Below, piece after piece: positions 48,101 through 60,554 of a stretch of 64,000 nt of DNA (within the stretch, counting starts at the first letter, position 1; every line of letters begins with the position of its first letter). The notes under the pieces were generated by a model. The model did no database searches. It was not told the origin of the DNA and was given only the letters and a program-made list of their open reading frames with translations. The position numbers and the translations under genes were made by a program. The stretch spans positions 11,618,484-11,682,483 of the forward strand of contig NC_092564.1 of assembly GCF_037975245.1 (NCBI RefSeq), in the 5' to 3' direction. This stretch comes from Apostichopus japonicus. Taxonomy: Eukaryota > Echinodermata > Holothuroidea > Aspidochirotida > Stichopodidae.

Positions 48101-49512
48101 GTGATAGTTTGGTAATGAATGAGTGCACACGAGAATGGGCCGGTCAACATCTTTAATGAATTTTGGCGAGCATTCGTGGCTGAATTAAGGATTAGTTTTA
48201 TAACGTTATTGGACTTGCGATCCTCATATGCAATTAATAGTTATAGGCTACTTACAAATGAAACCTAAATATAGCACGATGCCAAAAAAAAAAAAAAAAA
48301 AAAAATCAATTAAATTTCATGGTAAGCTATAAATATGTGGAAGAAGGGGGAAGGGGCAACATTAAATTTATTACTAGGATATTATAAACCCTATTCATAG
48401 CAGCATGAGATTTTATTTTCCTCACAATTATCTCCAACCTTGTATCGTATAGAGCCTGTAATGTATTATTATAACAATTTCTAGATCAGGTTTTAGGCTA
48501 TTTACTTGGCTAAAGTTTGCTTTCGTGATTTTTGTTTTGACCGGTATTGAGTGGTATAGATAACAACGTGGTTACACGTAATTAATATGATTACTGCCAA
48601 GTAGCTAATAAACACCACGTTTCTTTCTATAAGCAAAATGGGAGATTTCCCGTAGAGTGGATGTAGGGTTCCAATTGTTGGAGTTATGGCCTCCGGCCTG
48701 GAAGAGGGATCTAAAGGGGAGGGGTTTTACGGTGAGATTTTCTATCAGTATAAGGTGCTTAAATTCGAAGTGATGCAATGTTTATTAATTAACAAGAAGA
48801 TTTATTTTAAGAAATGTTAATATACGTCAGTACACCTACGATATTTTCCTAATCTGGTTGAAAGTGATCATCGTGCGGGTGATGTGGGGGGGGGGGGGAT
48901 ATGGTTGGGGTGGGGGTGATAAAGTCTTCTGTTAAAAAAATATTGCCAGTTGCTAGTCACGTGTTAGATTAAGGTACATCATGCCCGTAGAATGTTTTCT
49001 TTGGTCTGCATGGACTGCATGACAGAGGTGTCTAAGTGTATAAGTAAGGGTTCTTAAACAGTAGCCGATCACATTTTCGATAAAGCTGTGAAGTGTTCAT
49101 AGCCTGAAGTCACGTGTTATTTAATGATCATTTGGAAGTAAGAACATCTGTGAAGTGATCTGTTTATCATTTCAGTGTTTGCGTTAACGAGACACTAAGT
49201 CATTGTTATTTTTAAACTAACAATGGATTACAATGGGGGTTAATTACTGTCACATTGTTCATGTGCATATTACAATGAGATATTATTATCCGCTGTAAGA
49301 GTCATTTCTCGTAACTGTTATTACAATAGCTTACATATCATTCACACAACCTACAACGGTCAGCTAGTACTCCCAAGTGTATGAGAAATATGATCAGACA
49401 AGTTTTCGTTTGTTGTGAGTTACTATTGTTTTGCACTATTTCAGTTTACTCGGAAAGATTACACATTTTCGGGCACTCGACAACGATTAAACTTTAATTT
49501 TACATTAGTTGA
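45193..49512. other. Intergenic, no gene recognised
   Basis: Contains a 22-base poly-A run (48284-48305) and a G-rich stretch at 48690-48920. Its CCTGGAAGAGGGATCTAAAG resembles internal sequence of the element at 52702-53001, so it may be a decayed relative. No protein gene supported. Confidence 0.4.
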
Positions 49513-49586
49513 TACTGGCTAGCGAATGTTTTACTGACTGTATATTTGTATATATATATAGAAATTACAACGTTCGCTGACCAGTA
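49513..49586. mobile_element. Tiny TA-flanked foldback element (possible Tc1/mariner-type MITE remnant)
   Basis: CTGGCTAGCGAATGTT on the left and AACGTTCGCTGACCAG on the right are inverted repeats with three mismatches, each flanked outside by TA. The interior is about 38 bases of AT-rich DNA. TA flanks fit a Tc1/mariner target site but can occur by chance. Confidence 0.4.
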
Positions 49587-51309
49587 AGATTATTAACCAA
49601 ACATGTTCCACTACCGGGCCTGAGAAATTTCATAAGAGGCCTGCAGATGAAAAATGACGCATAATACGCCCACATAAGTTATGGGCATTATCGCCCAGCC
49701 CAATTTTCCCACCGTAAATGTATAGCTATGTACGTTCTGTTCATTTTCTGCAAAGTAAATGCTCTTACAAAAATATATCACAGTCTACAATCGAAAGCAA
49801 ACTCGAAATGAAAGCAAAATCTTGTTTAGAGTATAGCATCAAGATCGAAACTGTGATTTGTTTCTCACTTTCCAATTTACGAAAGAACAAATCTCTAACA
49901 TATAGTGGTAACTATTTCACGATGCTTTCAATGTATGTAGATATGAGGGAAAGTAGTCATAAGCAAGAATTCAGTTCGCATAACTGCATATAGCCACACG
50001 AACGATAGAGTCTGAAGAAAGTAATTACTACAGGATCATAACTGGCGTATTGGCCTACATGTGTAGTAATGAGCAAAACTATTTTGTTGTTTTCTATGTT
50101 GACACAATTGTAATTTGTTTACATTGTGCATATGCCGTGAGGGCAAGCGATCTGTCGGACAACCATATGTTTAGTTGCATGGTATCATGCACAACTGTAG
50201 AAATGCTAATCTGTGTCATACTTATCATCAGATTAAGAAACCACCTGCATATATGAACATCACCAACCACAGAAAATCTTATCAGAACACAACCTCTCCT
50301 GTTTTCAAAAAAATTATCCAATATTGTCTAGATTTTATCCTGGTGCAATTTGTTTGCAAAATGGTTCAAAAAACGTGTTACAGTGTCTACAATACCTTAG
50401 GATAGAGGAATTCATAGGCGACACAAATTTAATGGGAAGAACACCTTAAATTACGTGACATTCAATATCGTAAATTTTCAAAATTGAATTGAAAGACATT
50501 GCATATTGCAGCATCAACGATATGCAAGTGAAAAAGTCATCTATACTTTGAGGGGAAATAAATGTGACAGAAGGTTCCAATGAACGATCAAATTGTTCAG
50601 AATGTTTTGAAATAATCTTCAAATCAAATTAAAGCTTGGCACCACATTGGCAGGAGCGTTGATGATTCATGTCTTAAAACTTGGCAAGGAAACAATTAAA
50701 AGAAAAATAAAATTGAAGTATGAAAGTTTTGAACACGCATGGAGCTATAGGAGTAAAGGTTTGTGATTCTTTCAGCGTGACGATTGGGTAAAGTCATGAT
50801 GCTGTTCAGAAGGAATGGTGGCTAAGAAGCAAGAAAATGGATGGATAGGTAATATTGTTTTAAAGCTAAACAACCTAAACATATGCTGGAGATACAAGTA
50901 TATATAAAACTGTGATATTCAACATTCAATAACGCAGTCGACGAATTTAATGCACTGCAGATTTCTCAAATATCTTCTGTACGAGATTGTCATGTAAACT
51001 GCACTTCACATTCAAAAATGTTACGTTATTGATTTTGTCAAAGAGGTTATTGTTTATAAGAATTAACGAGTCTCTCTGTTTACTGCATCCTCACCTGCCT
51101 TGTATTTCTCATTATAAGGATATATGAAAGCCATTTGGATCCGAACACAGCCTGGTGGTTACTTACATCTACGCCGTGGGTAATATCGGGCCAGAGATAG
51201 CAAAACACACATCACATATATTCTCGTCCTACACATATTTAATATGTTGATTCCAACGACCCTACGATGTATATTTTGTTAACAATAGTACAACTAGCTG
51301 CTTACAAGA
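49587..51309. other. Intergenic, no gene recognised
   Basis: AT-rich with short chance frames only. Confidence 0.45.
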
Positions 51310-51425
51310 TCGATACATCGACCGATTGACAGATAGATCGATCGATCGATGGATAGATGAATAGATGGATGGATTAGTATGGATGGATAAATAGACTAAT
51401 GGATTGTAGAGGGACAGACGGACGG
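51310..51425. repeat. Degenerate GATA/GATC/GGAT simple repeat
   Basis: Mixed GATAGATC, GATCGATC and GATGGATG units, an old decayed tetranucleotide array. Confidence 0.75.
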
Positions 51426-52229
51426 ATTGATGTACATACTTTTTCACTTTTTGTCGAGGTACTGCATGATTCGATATTCTTCGGAATTCATCCGGTAGTC
51501 ATCTGGCAGTCCATTTAAAATGCTAATATATTATCTATTTTCAAATGACCCTGAAGCGCATGCATTATAGTTCTGCACAGTAATCAGAACAGTCAATGAG
51601 TTATTTTATTCATGGTTTTATCAACGATACCCCATTGTTTTGAAAAGTTGATATGTCATTACAAAGCAACTATAACCGGCTTCCAGCTCGATATGGTTTT
51701 TACTTCCAAAATGCACTTTTGAGCACACCTAGTGTGTACATAAAAAAAATAAGGGTAATCAGCTATTTCCGATTCTTGTTGTAACTGTTAGAAAGAAAGG
51801 TCATGCATTATGAGAAAGGAAGCTACCATTTTGTTACATCCGGGATACCACGCAGTTTCGTTTTCGATCATGCGGCGAGCGAAACATATGATCACGAAAA
51901 GCAAAATCAGTTATGTTAGCATAAATGGAATGGGGATAAGACTTTATATATACCCCATATCAGCGTATGGTGTGAAATGGGTGATTCCTATTGGGGTGGA
52001 TATCACATCAACATGAAATATCTCCTGATACACAGTAACTATACTGTAAGTCTTAAAGTTTTACACCACAGTAACACCTGGATCGTACTATATCAATCAG
52101 TATCAATCAGTAAACTTTAAGATTTAAAGTAGTACTGTCATCTCTGTGTGAATCGGTTGGAAACAATTATTACACTGCACAACCTACGAAACATGCCACT
52201 TTGGGTTGTTGGTGAGGTATTCATCTTGC

Positions 52230-53170
52230 ATAGAACATACATGCATCTCATGACTGTGGACTGTGAAAGAGTTGTTCACACTGACTTGAACTCAAATAAA
52301 TGCACCGAATGAGTCTTTTCAATCCGGATAGTACATACAAGCACCACATTTACTGTACACTGTGATCGAGTTATTCATACATGAGTTGAACACATTAAAT
52401 GCACTGAATCAGTTATTCGGTAGAAGTAAAACGCATATATATATCATGAGTGTACGGTGTGAATGAGCTTTCACAGTGAGTATAGATGACACTGAGAATG
52501 TGAAAGAGTTATTCATTCTCAGTCAAATTTGGTACATATGAGTCGAAAGTGTGTATATGAGTATCTTTTAGTGAGTATAGCACATATGGAACACAGCGTA
52601 GGATGAGCCATTCATAGTGAGCAGAAGGCATTGACCACATATCAGGGTAGAATGTAGATGAACCATTCATACTTAGTAGAAGATATATGGAACACATGAG
52701 CGAGTGGCGTACCTAGAATAGTTAGCATCCGGGCGGATCCTTCCTTTGTGACCCATGCAGGGAATGCCGTCCTGGAGGAGGGGTCTAAGGTGGAGGAGGT
52801 GTCCCTCCCCCATCCCCATTTGAGAGAATGTTGTTTATGTAAGGTGACTTGGATGTCAAATGATTCTATCTTTGGCAAAGCTTTAAACTGATTGCATCAT
52901 GATTAACAAAAATAAGGAAACACTTATGGGGAGGGGGGGTGGGCTTTGGCATGGAACCCCTGACTGGTCCCCCCCCCCATCCCCGGCTCAGTAAGTCACT
53001 GACATGAGCGTGGATGAATCATTGATACTTCGCAGAAACCATGTAGGAAGTGAGTGCAGAGTGTGACTGTATTATTAATACTGAGCAGAAGACACATGTA
53101 CAGCATGACAACATGAAAGTATGAATGTGTGAATGGATTATTCATACCAAACAGATAGCACATCTCACAG
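52230..53170. repeat. Degenerate satellite, unit about 50 bp, split by an hAT-type element
   Basis: Diverged units sharing patterns such as GATGAACCATTCATACTTAG, AGCAGAAG and GAACACATGAG recur about every 50 bases on both sides of the 300-bp insertion at 52702-53001. Short frames here are not genes. Confidence 0.6.
52702..53001. mobile_element. hAT-type nonautonomous element, 300 bp
   Basis: Perfect 8-bp target duplication ACATGAGC at 52694-52701 and 53002-53009. The ends GAGTGGCGTACC and (read in reverse) CAGTGACTTACTGAG are partly matching inverted repeats of the CAGTGGCGTA type common in hAT elements. The interior has paired G- and C-rich tracts and no transposase. It sits inside the degenerate 50-bp satellite. 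Confidence 0.8.
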
Positions 53171-55459
53171 ATACAAACTCTTATTTGGAGATGATAAAAT
53201 TGATAAGTTATGGGCAATGTTGGAAGGAAATAATAAATCTAAGTTTGCTGATATTAACTTCCGGTGCTTCGTATTTTAAATGTGATTATCATGGGATTCC
53301 AGAAAATTAACCTACTTAAATTCCTTCATTCGATATACGTGCTCGTGTCTATCTGTGGTAACTTAGATCAATGTATAATTGTAAAATAATTTCTGTTTCC
53401 ACATGGAGCCACATCTCCCCCTGTTCCTGGAAGATAAGAAAGCTCCACATATTTCTCTTGAATGTTTCCCTGTGTTTTACACTTTTTCTTGTCTTGTCAG
53501 TTTCACTTATCACTGATGATTTTCTGTATTCTCAAACATCCCAGTATAAAATGGTTCCATCCGAAAAAAGACTTCATATACAATTATATTCACCATTCAT
53601 ATCTTATTTATGAGTCAGAAATATTCCTTTAAAACCTCAATTCAAAATTCATTATTGTGTGGGTTAAATATCGTTTATTGTTTTTCTTTCAACTGAGATC
53701 AAATCGTAGAAATCGATTCCTCATGAAACTCAGGGCTTTAGAAAGACCGCCTAGTATATAGCCTACCTTCAGTACGGACAGGGTGCCCATGCACAGTTGA
53801 TGACTTCGGGGTAGGATTGTGGATGAATATTTAATATTGCGGGTAAGTTTGCGTGCGAGCGATGCAATTTGGCAAGAAACGAAATTCATTCATCCGTGGA
53901 CTAGGCCTTTATCAAGGAAAGAGAAGTCTTTCATAGATTCCTATACAAAGGGGATCCCGTGGAGGTCTTCATAGATATTTCTAGCCACGTAGTATCGAAG
54001 CCTCTGGCTTCTACGATGGCGATTTAGGAGTTCCTTTATTAAGAAGGGCACGTTTAAGATATTTTAGAAATTCGACGTTTTGAAATACGAGAGCTCTCGT
54101 AAACTGATGTTTTTCCAAGAGGGTCAAATTGTAATCAAACTTTTCGATCTTGAATGGGTTATATTGTCACTGCTAAACAGAAATGGAAATTATTTTATGT
54201 TAGACGTCATATTTCTGTTCGGAAGGATCAACATTCACAGGAATGTTAGTAATGTACCAATGAGATGCAGACATTAAATGAAATGTGTTAGCTGGGCGGT
54301 CCAAAAATGGCTGTCTTACCTAAGTGTGAGAATATGTATTGTCAAAAATTAAAAAATTAACTTTCTGTTGTAAATTATGTTTAATAGTTCGGTTGGAGGT
54401 TCTTTTATTTGGTGCGTCTGCTGATGGGAGATTTAATGTGCATGTCATGGACCTTCTACTGATGTATTAATTTATTGAGAGTTGTTATTTCTAATTCTTG
54501 ACTCTAATATTGGTTTAGTACCGTAATAAGTCTATATATTAATGATTAGTTTTGAAATATTAATCCGCAGTTCTAAAAGTCAGTCCGACCTGAACATAAA
54601 GTTAATACTATGATCGAGATTAACCAACAAGAAATGACACCGACTTCTGGCACACAATTAGTATGCACATGTTTGTAATGCTTTGAATTAAAAAATATAT
54701 ATATTCTTCAGAAGTAAAAAAATATGTTTAGCAAGCATATATAAACGGAATGTTATCCAAAGATCCTGGTGACTATTTTTTCACTCCTTATATCAGATTT
54801 GTTAATTTGCAGCTATTAGATGTGACCTTCAAGCGAACACGTGTGATGTCATAGATGCACAACTATACAACACGCTGTTATTTTGTTTAGCCTTACAAAA
54901 AGAAAAGTCGGTTTCTTTTAAAAGTGGATGCATCAAAATATGAGTATGCTCATATTCATCGGTTTTGTATAAGCTTGACAATGTTACATTGTTTAAGCTT
55001 TTGCGAAGTTAATACCGTTCCTAATCCATGAATAAAAGAGAGACTGAAAAATATGCAAAAAAAAAACATTATATGTCAATGTGCATCTATAACATCATAC
55101 CAGCTTGCTCCAAGTTTTAGAACAAAGGATGTCAAGAGTCAATGTACACTTAACATTTTGGATTTTGGATTTGAATGAAACCTGCAGCCGGATGTCTAAG
55201 GTTCCTCTCTTATCTAAAAGTTCCAGAAAAGTTCCAAAAATTGAATATTAAGAGAAAGGTTTTATACTTTGTATATTATAAATGTTTTGGAAATTATTCA
55301 GTATACAGATAAATTACAGACACATTTTGTATCGCGCAATTTAATTAAGATTTACGCTTTTAGCAAATGCAACTAACAACTTATCTTGCATTTACTGTAT
55401 CCGAACACAACAGCAGCGCACCTGGTAAATGGTACACTTACATATTTTAGTCTATAATA

Positions 55460-55461
<2 letters not shown>
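53171..55461. other. Intergenic, no gene recognised
   Basis: No conserved protein, RNA or element signature identified. Confidence 0.45.
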
Positions 55462-55512
<51 letters not shown>

Positions 55513-55530
55513 TATATATATTATATATAT
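55462..55530. repeat. TA dinucleotide array
   Basis: Pure TA with two AAA interruptions. Confidence 0.92.
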
Positions 55531-57960
55531 TGGATTGCCGCAATACCTTATGATTTGTGTCACACCTCACGAACTGCATTACATATTTAAATCCCAAGGA
55601 CCGAGATTTTAAAACAATCCGCAACGCTTGCGTGATGCTAGCCTGAGTATAGAAGCGTCTGAGTTACCAACTAGATAAATGTTGTATACTACAGGAGCCT
55701 ACTGTACATGTAGTTAGATATACCATTCAACGCTCAGTTGGGGATTGATATTGCAATTGAAATTGTAATAAAAGCTAAGCGTTATAAGATTTCATGCACC
55801 AGGGGACGGAATTAGGAATAAATAACTGGTTAGGCCGATTTTCAAGAGTGAATCATTCCTTTAATTGCACAAATTCAATGTTTTATGCAAGTGATTTGCA
55901 GCATCAGCCCTGTGTCAGTGTGATGTGACGATGTTACGCTACTGGTTATGTCCTAGATACATATATATTTATTCCAATGGTGTTAGCTAATACATAAAAA
56001 GGCTTGTACTTCAACCCCTTCAGTCACGAGCTTGCTCCCCTTCTCTAAAAGGAATGACAGATAGCTGATATGCAGACAGGCAGACCGATAGACAGACAGA
56101 CAGATGGCTAACTACATTGGTATTGGTTTCTATTCGACTTAAGTTCTGCACGAACAGATTTTAACCTTACTGTTAATCACTAACATCCAACCGAACTCAT
56201 ATTCAATTGCAAAACATTATGATTATCAAAACATAATGTTACAGCCGGGTATAGAGACTGCACTATTGGGGATTTTGTGAAAACTTTCAGAATCAAACAT
56301 CAACCAAAAACCAATATGATGTAACATTGTACACCCTTAAAAGATAGCATTTTAAAAGAAAATATTTAACCGGTTTGCATTAAACCTAGGATTAACCATG
56401 CTCAGGGTCCTACATGACACCATTTTAGTTTGCTTCGAAACCGTTGTATGAAACTACGTTAATAACGTGGTAACAAGAATACACTAGAATATCCCGCCTG
56501 AAAGTTTCGCGCCAAGTCTAGTGTCTACATTGTTTCAGCAATCAAAAAAAGGAAAGAAATATAGGTGTCAGTAGCCTGCAGACGTAAAGACTGCAGGATC
56601 TTAAGCAAGTGCAGTTTAGTGTGAAATACGATGTTTTTGAATAGCACGCTTTTGTGTGAAATCAACAGGTGAACGTACAAAGAGTATAGTAGCGGTTAAC
56701 TACAATGTGGACCCAAGATAGAATATAGCCAACGTATAGGCTACACTGAACAACAAAAAAAGCTGTGATGATTTTCCAACAGTAACGGCTTTTTGGCATA
56801 TGCTTCTGTTTTATTAATCACTTCGTTGCTAAGTAACCTACCAGCAAACACATGAAAATGAATTAAAAATGAGGGCAAGCCAATTCTGTGCTTTTTTTTA
56901 TTTTATTGTCACGCTATGAATAGTTGGCAAACAAGAAGTGGCTGTATGAAAAGCACTCATCAAAAAATATTTTTGTGCTTTGTTGAAAGGGAGTCGAAAT
57001 TTGGTTTGTAAAATAGTTGTGGGATTATACTGACGTAAAGTCGAATAGCTAGTTGTGATATTAAATACCTCTATTATATTCTAACACAATCGTAGTTCAT
57101 ACAGCCTAGGGTAAACAAACGGTCCCGCCAAATTTCATTCAGTGTTCGAAGGAAGGTGTAAACCTGATCACCAAAACATGTGGTTTTACCAACATCTGAA
57201 AGAAGGTTGGTGGGGGGTGGAGGTAGGGGTAAAAGGGCTGCAATGAAACTGAAAGTGCATGGGGTATGTGGGGAATTAATGTTGGAAGGAAATCAATTAT
57301 AATCGAGAAGCAGTTGACAGTAACTTCACATTTTAAGCTACTTCTTAGTGAGGCCTCCGTCCGTTTACTTGCAGTTATACGTCCTCATATCGCCTTGAGT
57401 GCGTCACCACTCGATCAATGCAATGAGGAGAGTTAAGAAGGATAATGTTGGATTTCGTTGGCAGACATTACATATACCTGCAGGGAAGAGGGGGTAGTGA
57501 ATCTATGCATGGGTACCATGGCACACCCAGGTGGATAGTAGGATATGGAAATACAATATGACTACAAATATTCACAACAAAATTAATGTTATATCATTCG
57601 GCCACCATTAAGGAAATTGAGCGCCATTATTTACTCCTTGATGAACAATGTGTCTAGCTAACATCCACATTTGGTGGGTTTGCGTCGTGGCTTAAAGTAT
57701 TGCGCCATTTTACACGATGTACAGTTTATGCCAATGGGATATAGCTATACTTCTATATTTCTCGAAGCATGCATTACACAATGATGCAATAGCATGCATT
57801 ATCTGTACTGATTGTTCACAGTCAATCTTAGGCGGCCCCGTGCCGGAGCTTTCAGCCAATGAAGATAAAGCAAAGCAGGGGTGTTGTAATTTGAATATAA
57901 ACGGGTACATGATTGGCGTATCAATGTAACAAACATTTCCAAAATAGATTCAATTCACTT
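55531..57960. other. Intergenic, no gene recognised
   Basis: Contains a short GACAGACA run (56084-56103) and a G-rich stretch near 57205-57232. No supported gene. Confidence 0.45.
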
Positions 57961-58555
57961 CTACCTATAACAATAACAGCAACGGTTACCATAACAGTAC
58001 TAATCACTGTACTTATAACAGTAACAGCCGCAGTTACCATAACAGTACCAATCACTGTACTTATTACAATAACAGCAGCAGTTACCATAACAGTAACAAT
58101 CACTGTACTTATAACAATAACAGCATCAGTTACCATAACGGTGTACCAATCACTGTACTTATAACAATAACATCAGCAGTTACCATAACAGTACAAATCA
58201 CTGTACTTATAACAACAATAACAGCAATAGTAACCATAACAGTACCAATCACTGTTCTTATAACAATAACAGCCGCAGTTACCATAACAGTATCAATCAT
58301 TGTACTTATAATCATAACAGCAGCAGTTACCATAACAGTACCAACAACTGTACTTATAACAATAACAGCCGCAGTTACCATAACAGCACCAATCACTGTA
58401 TCGATAACAATAACAGCAGCAGTTACCATAACAGTACGAATCACTGTACTTACTACAATAACAGCAGCAGTTACCATACCAGTACTAATAACTGCGTTAT
58501 AACTATATAATCATAACAGCAGCAGTTGCCATAACAGTACCAATCACTGTACCAA
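57961..58555. repeat. 48-bp minisatellite, 12 copies
   Basis: Twelve copies of a 48-base unit containing AGTTACCATAACAGTACCAA, ATCACTGTACTTATAAC and AATAACAGCAG. Copies start near 57984, 58033, 58081, 58129 and so on to 58526, with small insertions in copies 4-6. Because 48 is a multiple of three, frames stay open on both strands (Val/Ile/Thr-rich 16-residue periods). There is no start context, signal or family match, so I treat these as non-coding. Confidence 0.92.
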
Positions 58556-60501
58556 AACGTAAGCACATACGTTAAGAACAGTTAAGATAAACAACAGTAA
58601 AAGTAATTACTAAAGTATAACAAAATGTTAAAGTAAAAAAGATGTTTAACTTACATAGCTATGTTTTCACAATGGCTGTTACCTCCCAGGCATTACAGTG
58701 ATGGTTCGTGGTAAAGAAAGCATTGACTTGTATCTCCTCGTGCTATAAGGTTACACAGTTTAAGCAATAGGCCTTGTTTTATAAGAGATATAGGCCTACC
58801 CAATAAGAAACATTCTGGTTAATTTAGCTGATATCAAGAATTGCGGTTGAACAAGAGAACCAACTACTTCAGATCTGGCATGAATGATACTGAATTACTG
58901 CTATGTTTAAATGTAACCCTGGAAATACACAAAGGCTCATGAAATGTAACTCAGGATGTTCCCTTTTCCCCTTGTTTAGACTAATTGGTTGAAGTGAAAC
59001 TTGCGTGTAAGCAGCAAAGAGAAAGTACACCTAAAATTCAGGCGTATATTATACCCACGTGCGGTGGGTCCGGAGGAAGTACTTAACCTCCAATACTTCC
59101 TTTTCTCTCCCTTGTGATAATATTGGCGATCTGTTTGGATTTTTTACCATGGTGAGACAAAGAACTCACATATAGGCTATACCTATAGATAAGCTTTAAA
59201 TATACACTTTGTTACTTCGATACAGTGAGACAAGATTTACCCGGATATAAACAGTGAAAGGTGCTTCCGGGTCGTGGTGGTGTGGGATCGGCTAGGGACG
59301 GACGGACGGCGTGGCATGGCATGGCATGGTATAGCATGGCATGGCATGGCATGGTATGACATCGCATGGCATCACATGGCATGGATATGGTTTATTTCGT
59401 AACGAGGAATTCTTACCAAACAATGAACAAAACTCTTAACAACTTGCGATATTTATTTATTTTTTCCTTCTTCAATTACTTGATTAAACGTACCAACCTT
59501 TATATGGTGTGTTGGAAACATCAGACACATCTTAAGCAGCGTAATCATTGTATATAGACGATTTGGATACGGAAAAGGGAAGAAGAAGCCTTTTCAATCG
59601 CATAACGAGAATATATTTGTAGTAAAGTCCCACCACTGTTTTCAGCTGTTTATAATAAGTATAATAACATTAAGTTATTAACATGCTACTAAAGTATATT
59701 TATGAGTATTTGAAATCGTGTTGCTGGCACTCCATGAAATCACAAACACACAGACATACAATTAAACAGAAACTTTCGCCAATATAATAGTGGCTCAAAC
59801 TCATGAGTTTTGCAATTATTTCTTTTGGTCTATTACTATCACGATATGAGCTACTGGACACAAATTACAACATCTATATTTCATACGCCTTTAATGCCTT
59901 GTACGCTCTCCCATGAAGTAGCAATCGGTTTATACCGTATACTACGGCCTGCACAAGATAATGATGAACACGAACACAACATGAATATGATACCTCTATA
60001 CCCTTAATAGATACAAAGTACAGGTCACCCGTCAATTTTCTTTGTCGACGTGCATCTGCACGAGCAAGATAATTTCGGGGTTCTTTGTTTTAACGGAAGT
60101 CTGTTAATGCCATAGTCATTATTCGCGGTTATCAGACTTTAGTCATGTGGGCTTAGTTGTGCGATAAGGTCTGTTACACATGCCACAATATGTAGACACC
60201 AGTAATATATCGATACCCACGGATTCACCGGATAAACGGATCATTAGTTTTTGTTATATTACCCCCATTGGATAAATGAAACGGAGAATTCTCCCTAAAA
60301 GAGGTTAATGCTTGTAACTGCCATGGATAATGAATCAGTCTGTACAGTCTAAGTATATGCTTCTGCTCCACAATTAGAGATTGTAACAAACCAAGTTACA
60401 TCAAGATCAACAGGATCAAGAACATGGCGTTGCCATTGACGACGAACATTTCTGAAAGGATATGGAAAGGTTCAAGTAACTAAATATAACTATAACTATA
60501 T

Positions 60502-60504
<3 letters not shown>
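58556..60504. other. Intergenic, no gene recognised
   Basis: Apart from the GGCAT repeat at 59312-59384, nothing identified. Confidence 0.45.
59312..59384. repeat. GGCAT pentanucleotide repeat
   Basis: Imperfect array of GGCAT units with GGTAT, GACAT and CACAT variants. Confidence 0.85.

Positions 60505-60549
<45 letters not shown>
60505..60549. repeat. TA dinucleotide array
   Basis: Pure TA repeat. Confidence 0.9.

Positions 60550-60554
<5 letters not shown>

Noticed and set aside
57913-58477. Val/Ile/Thr-rich frames on both strands
   Set aside because: They follow the 48-bp minisatellite, including its indels; no start context or family match.
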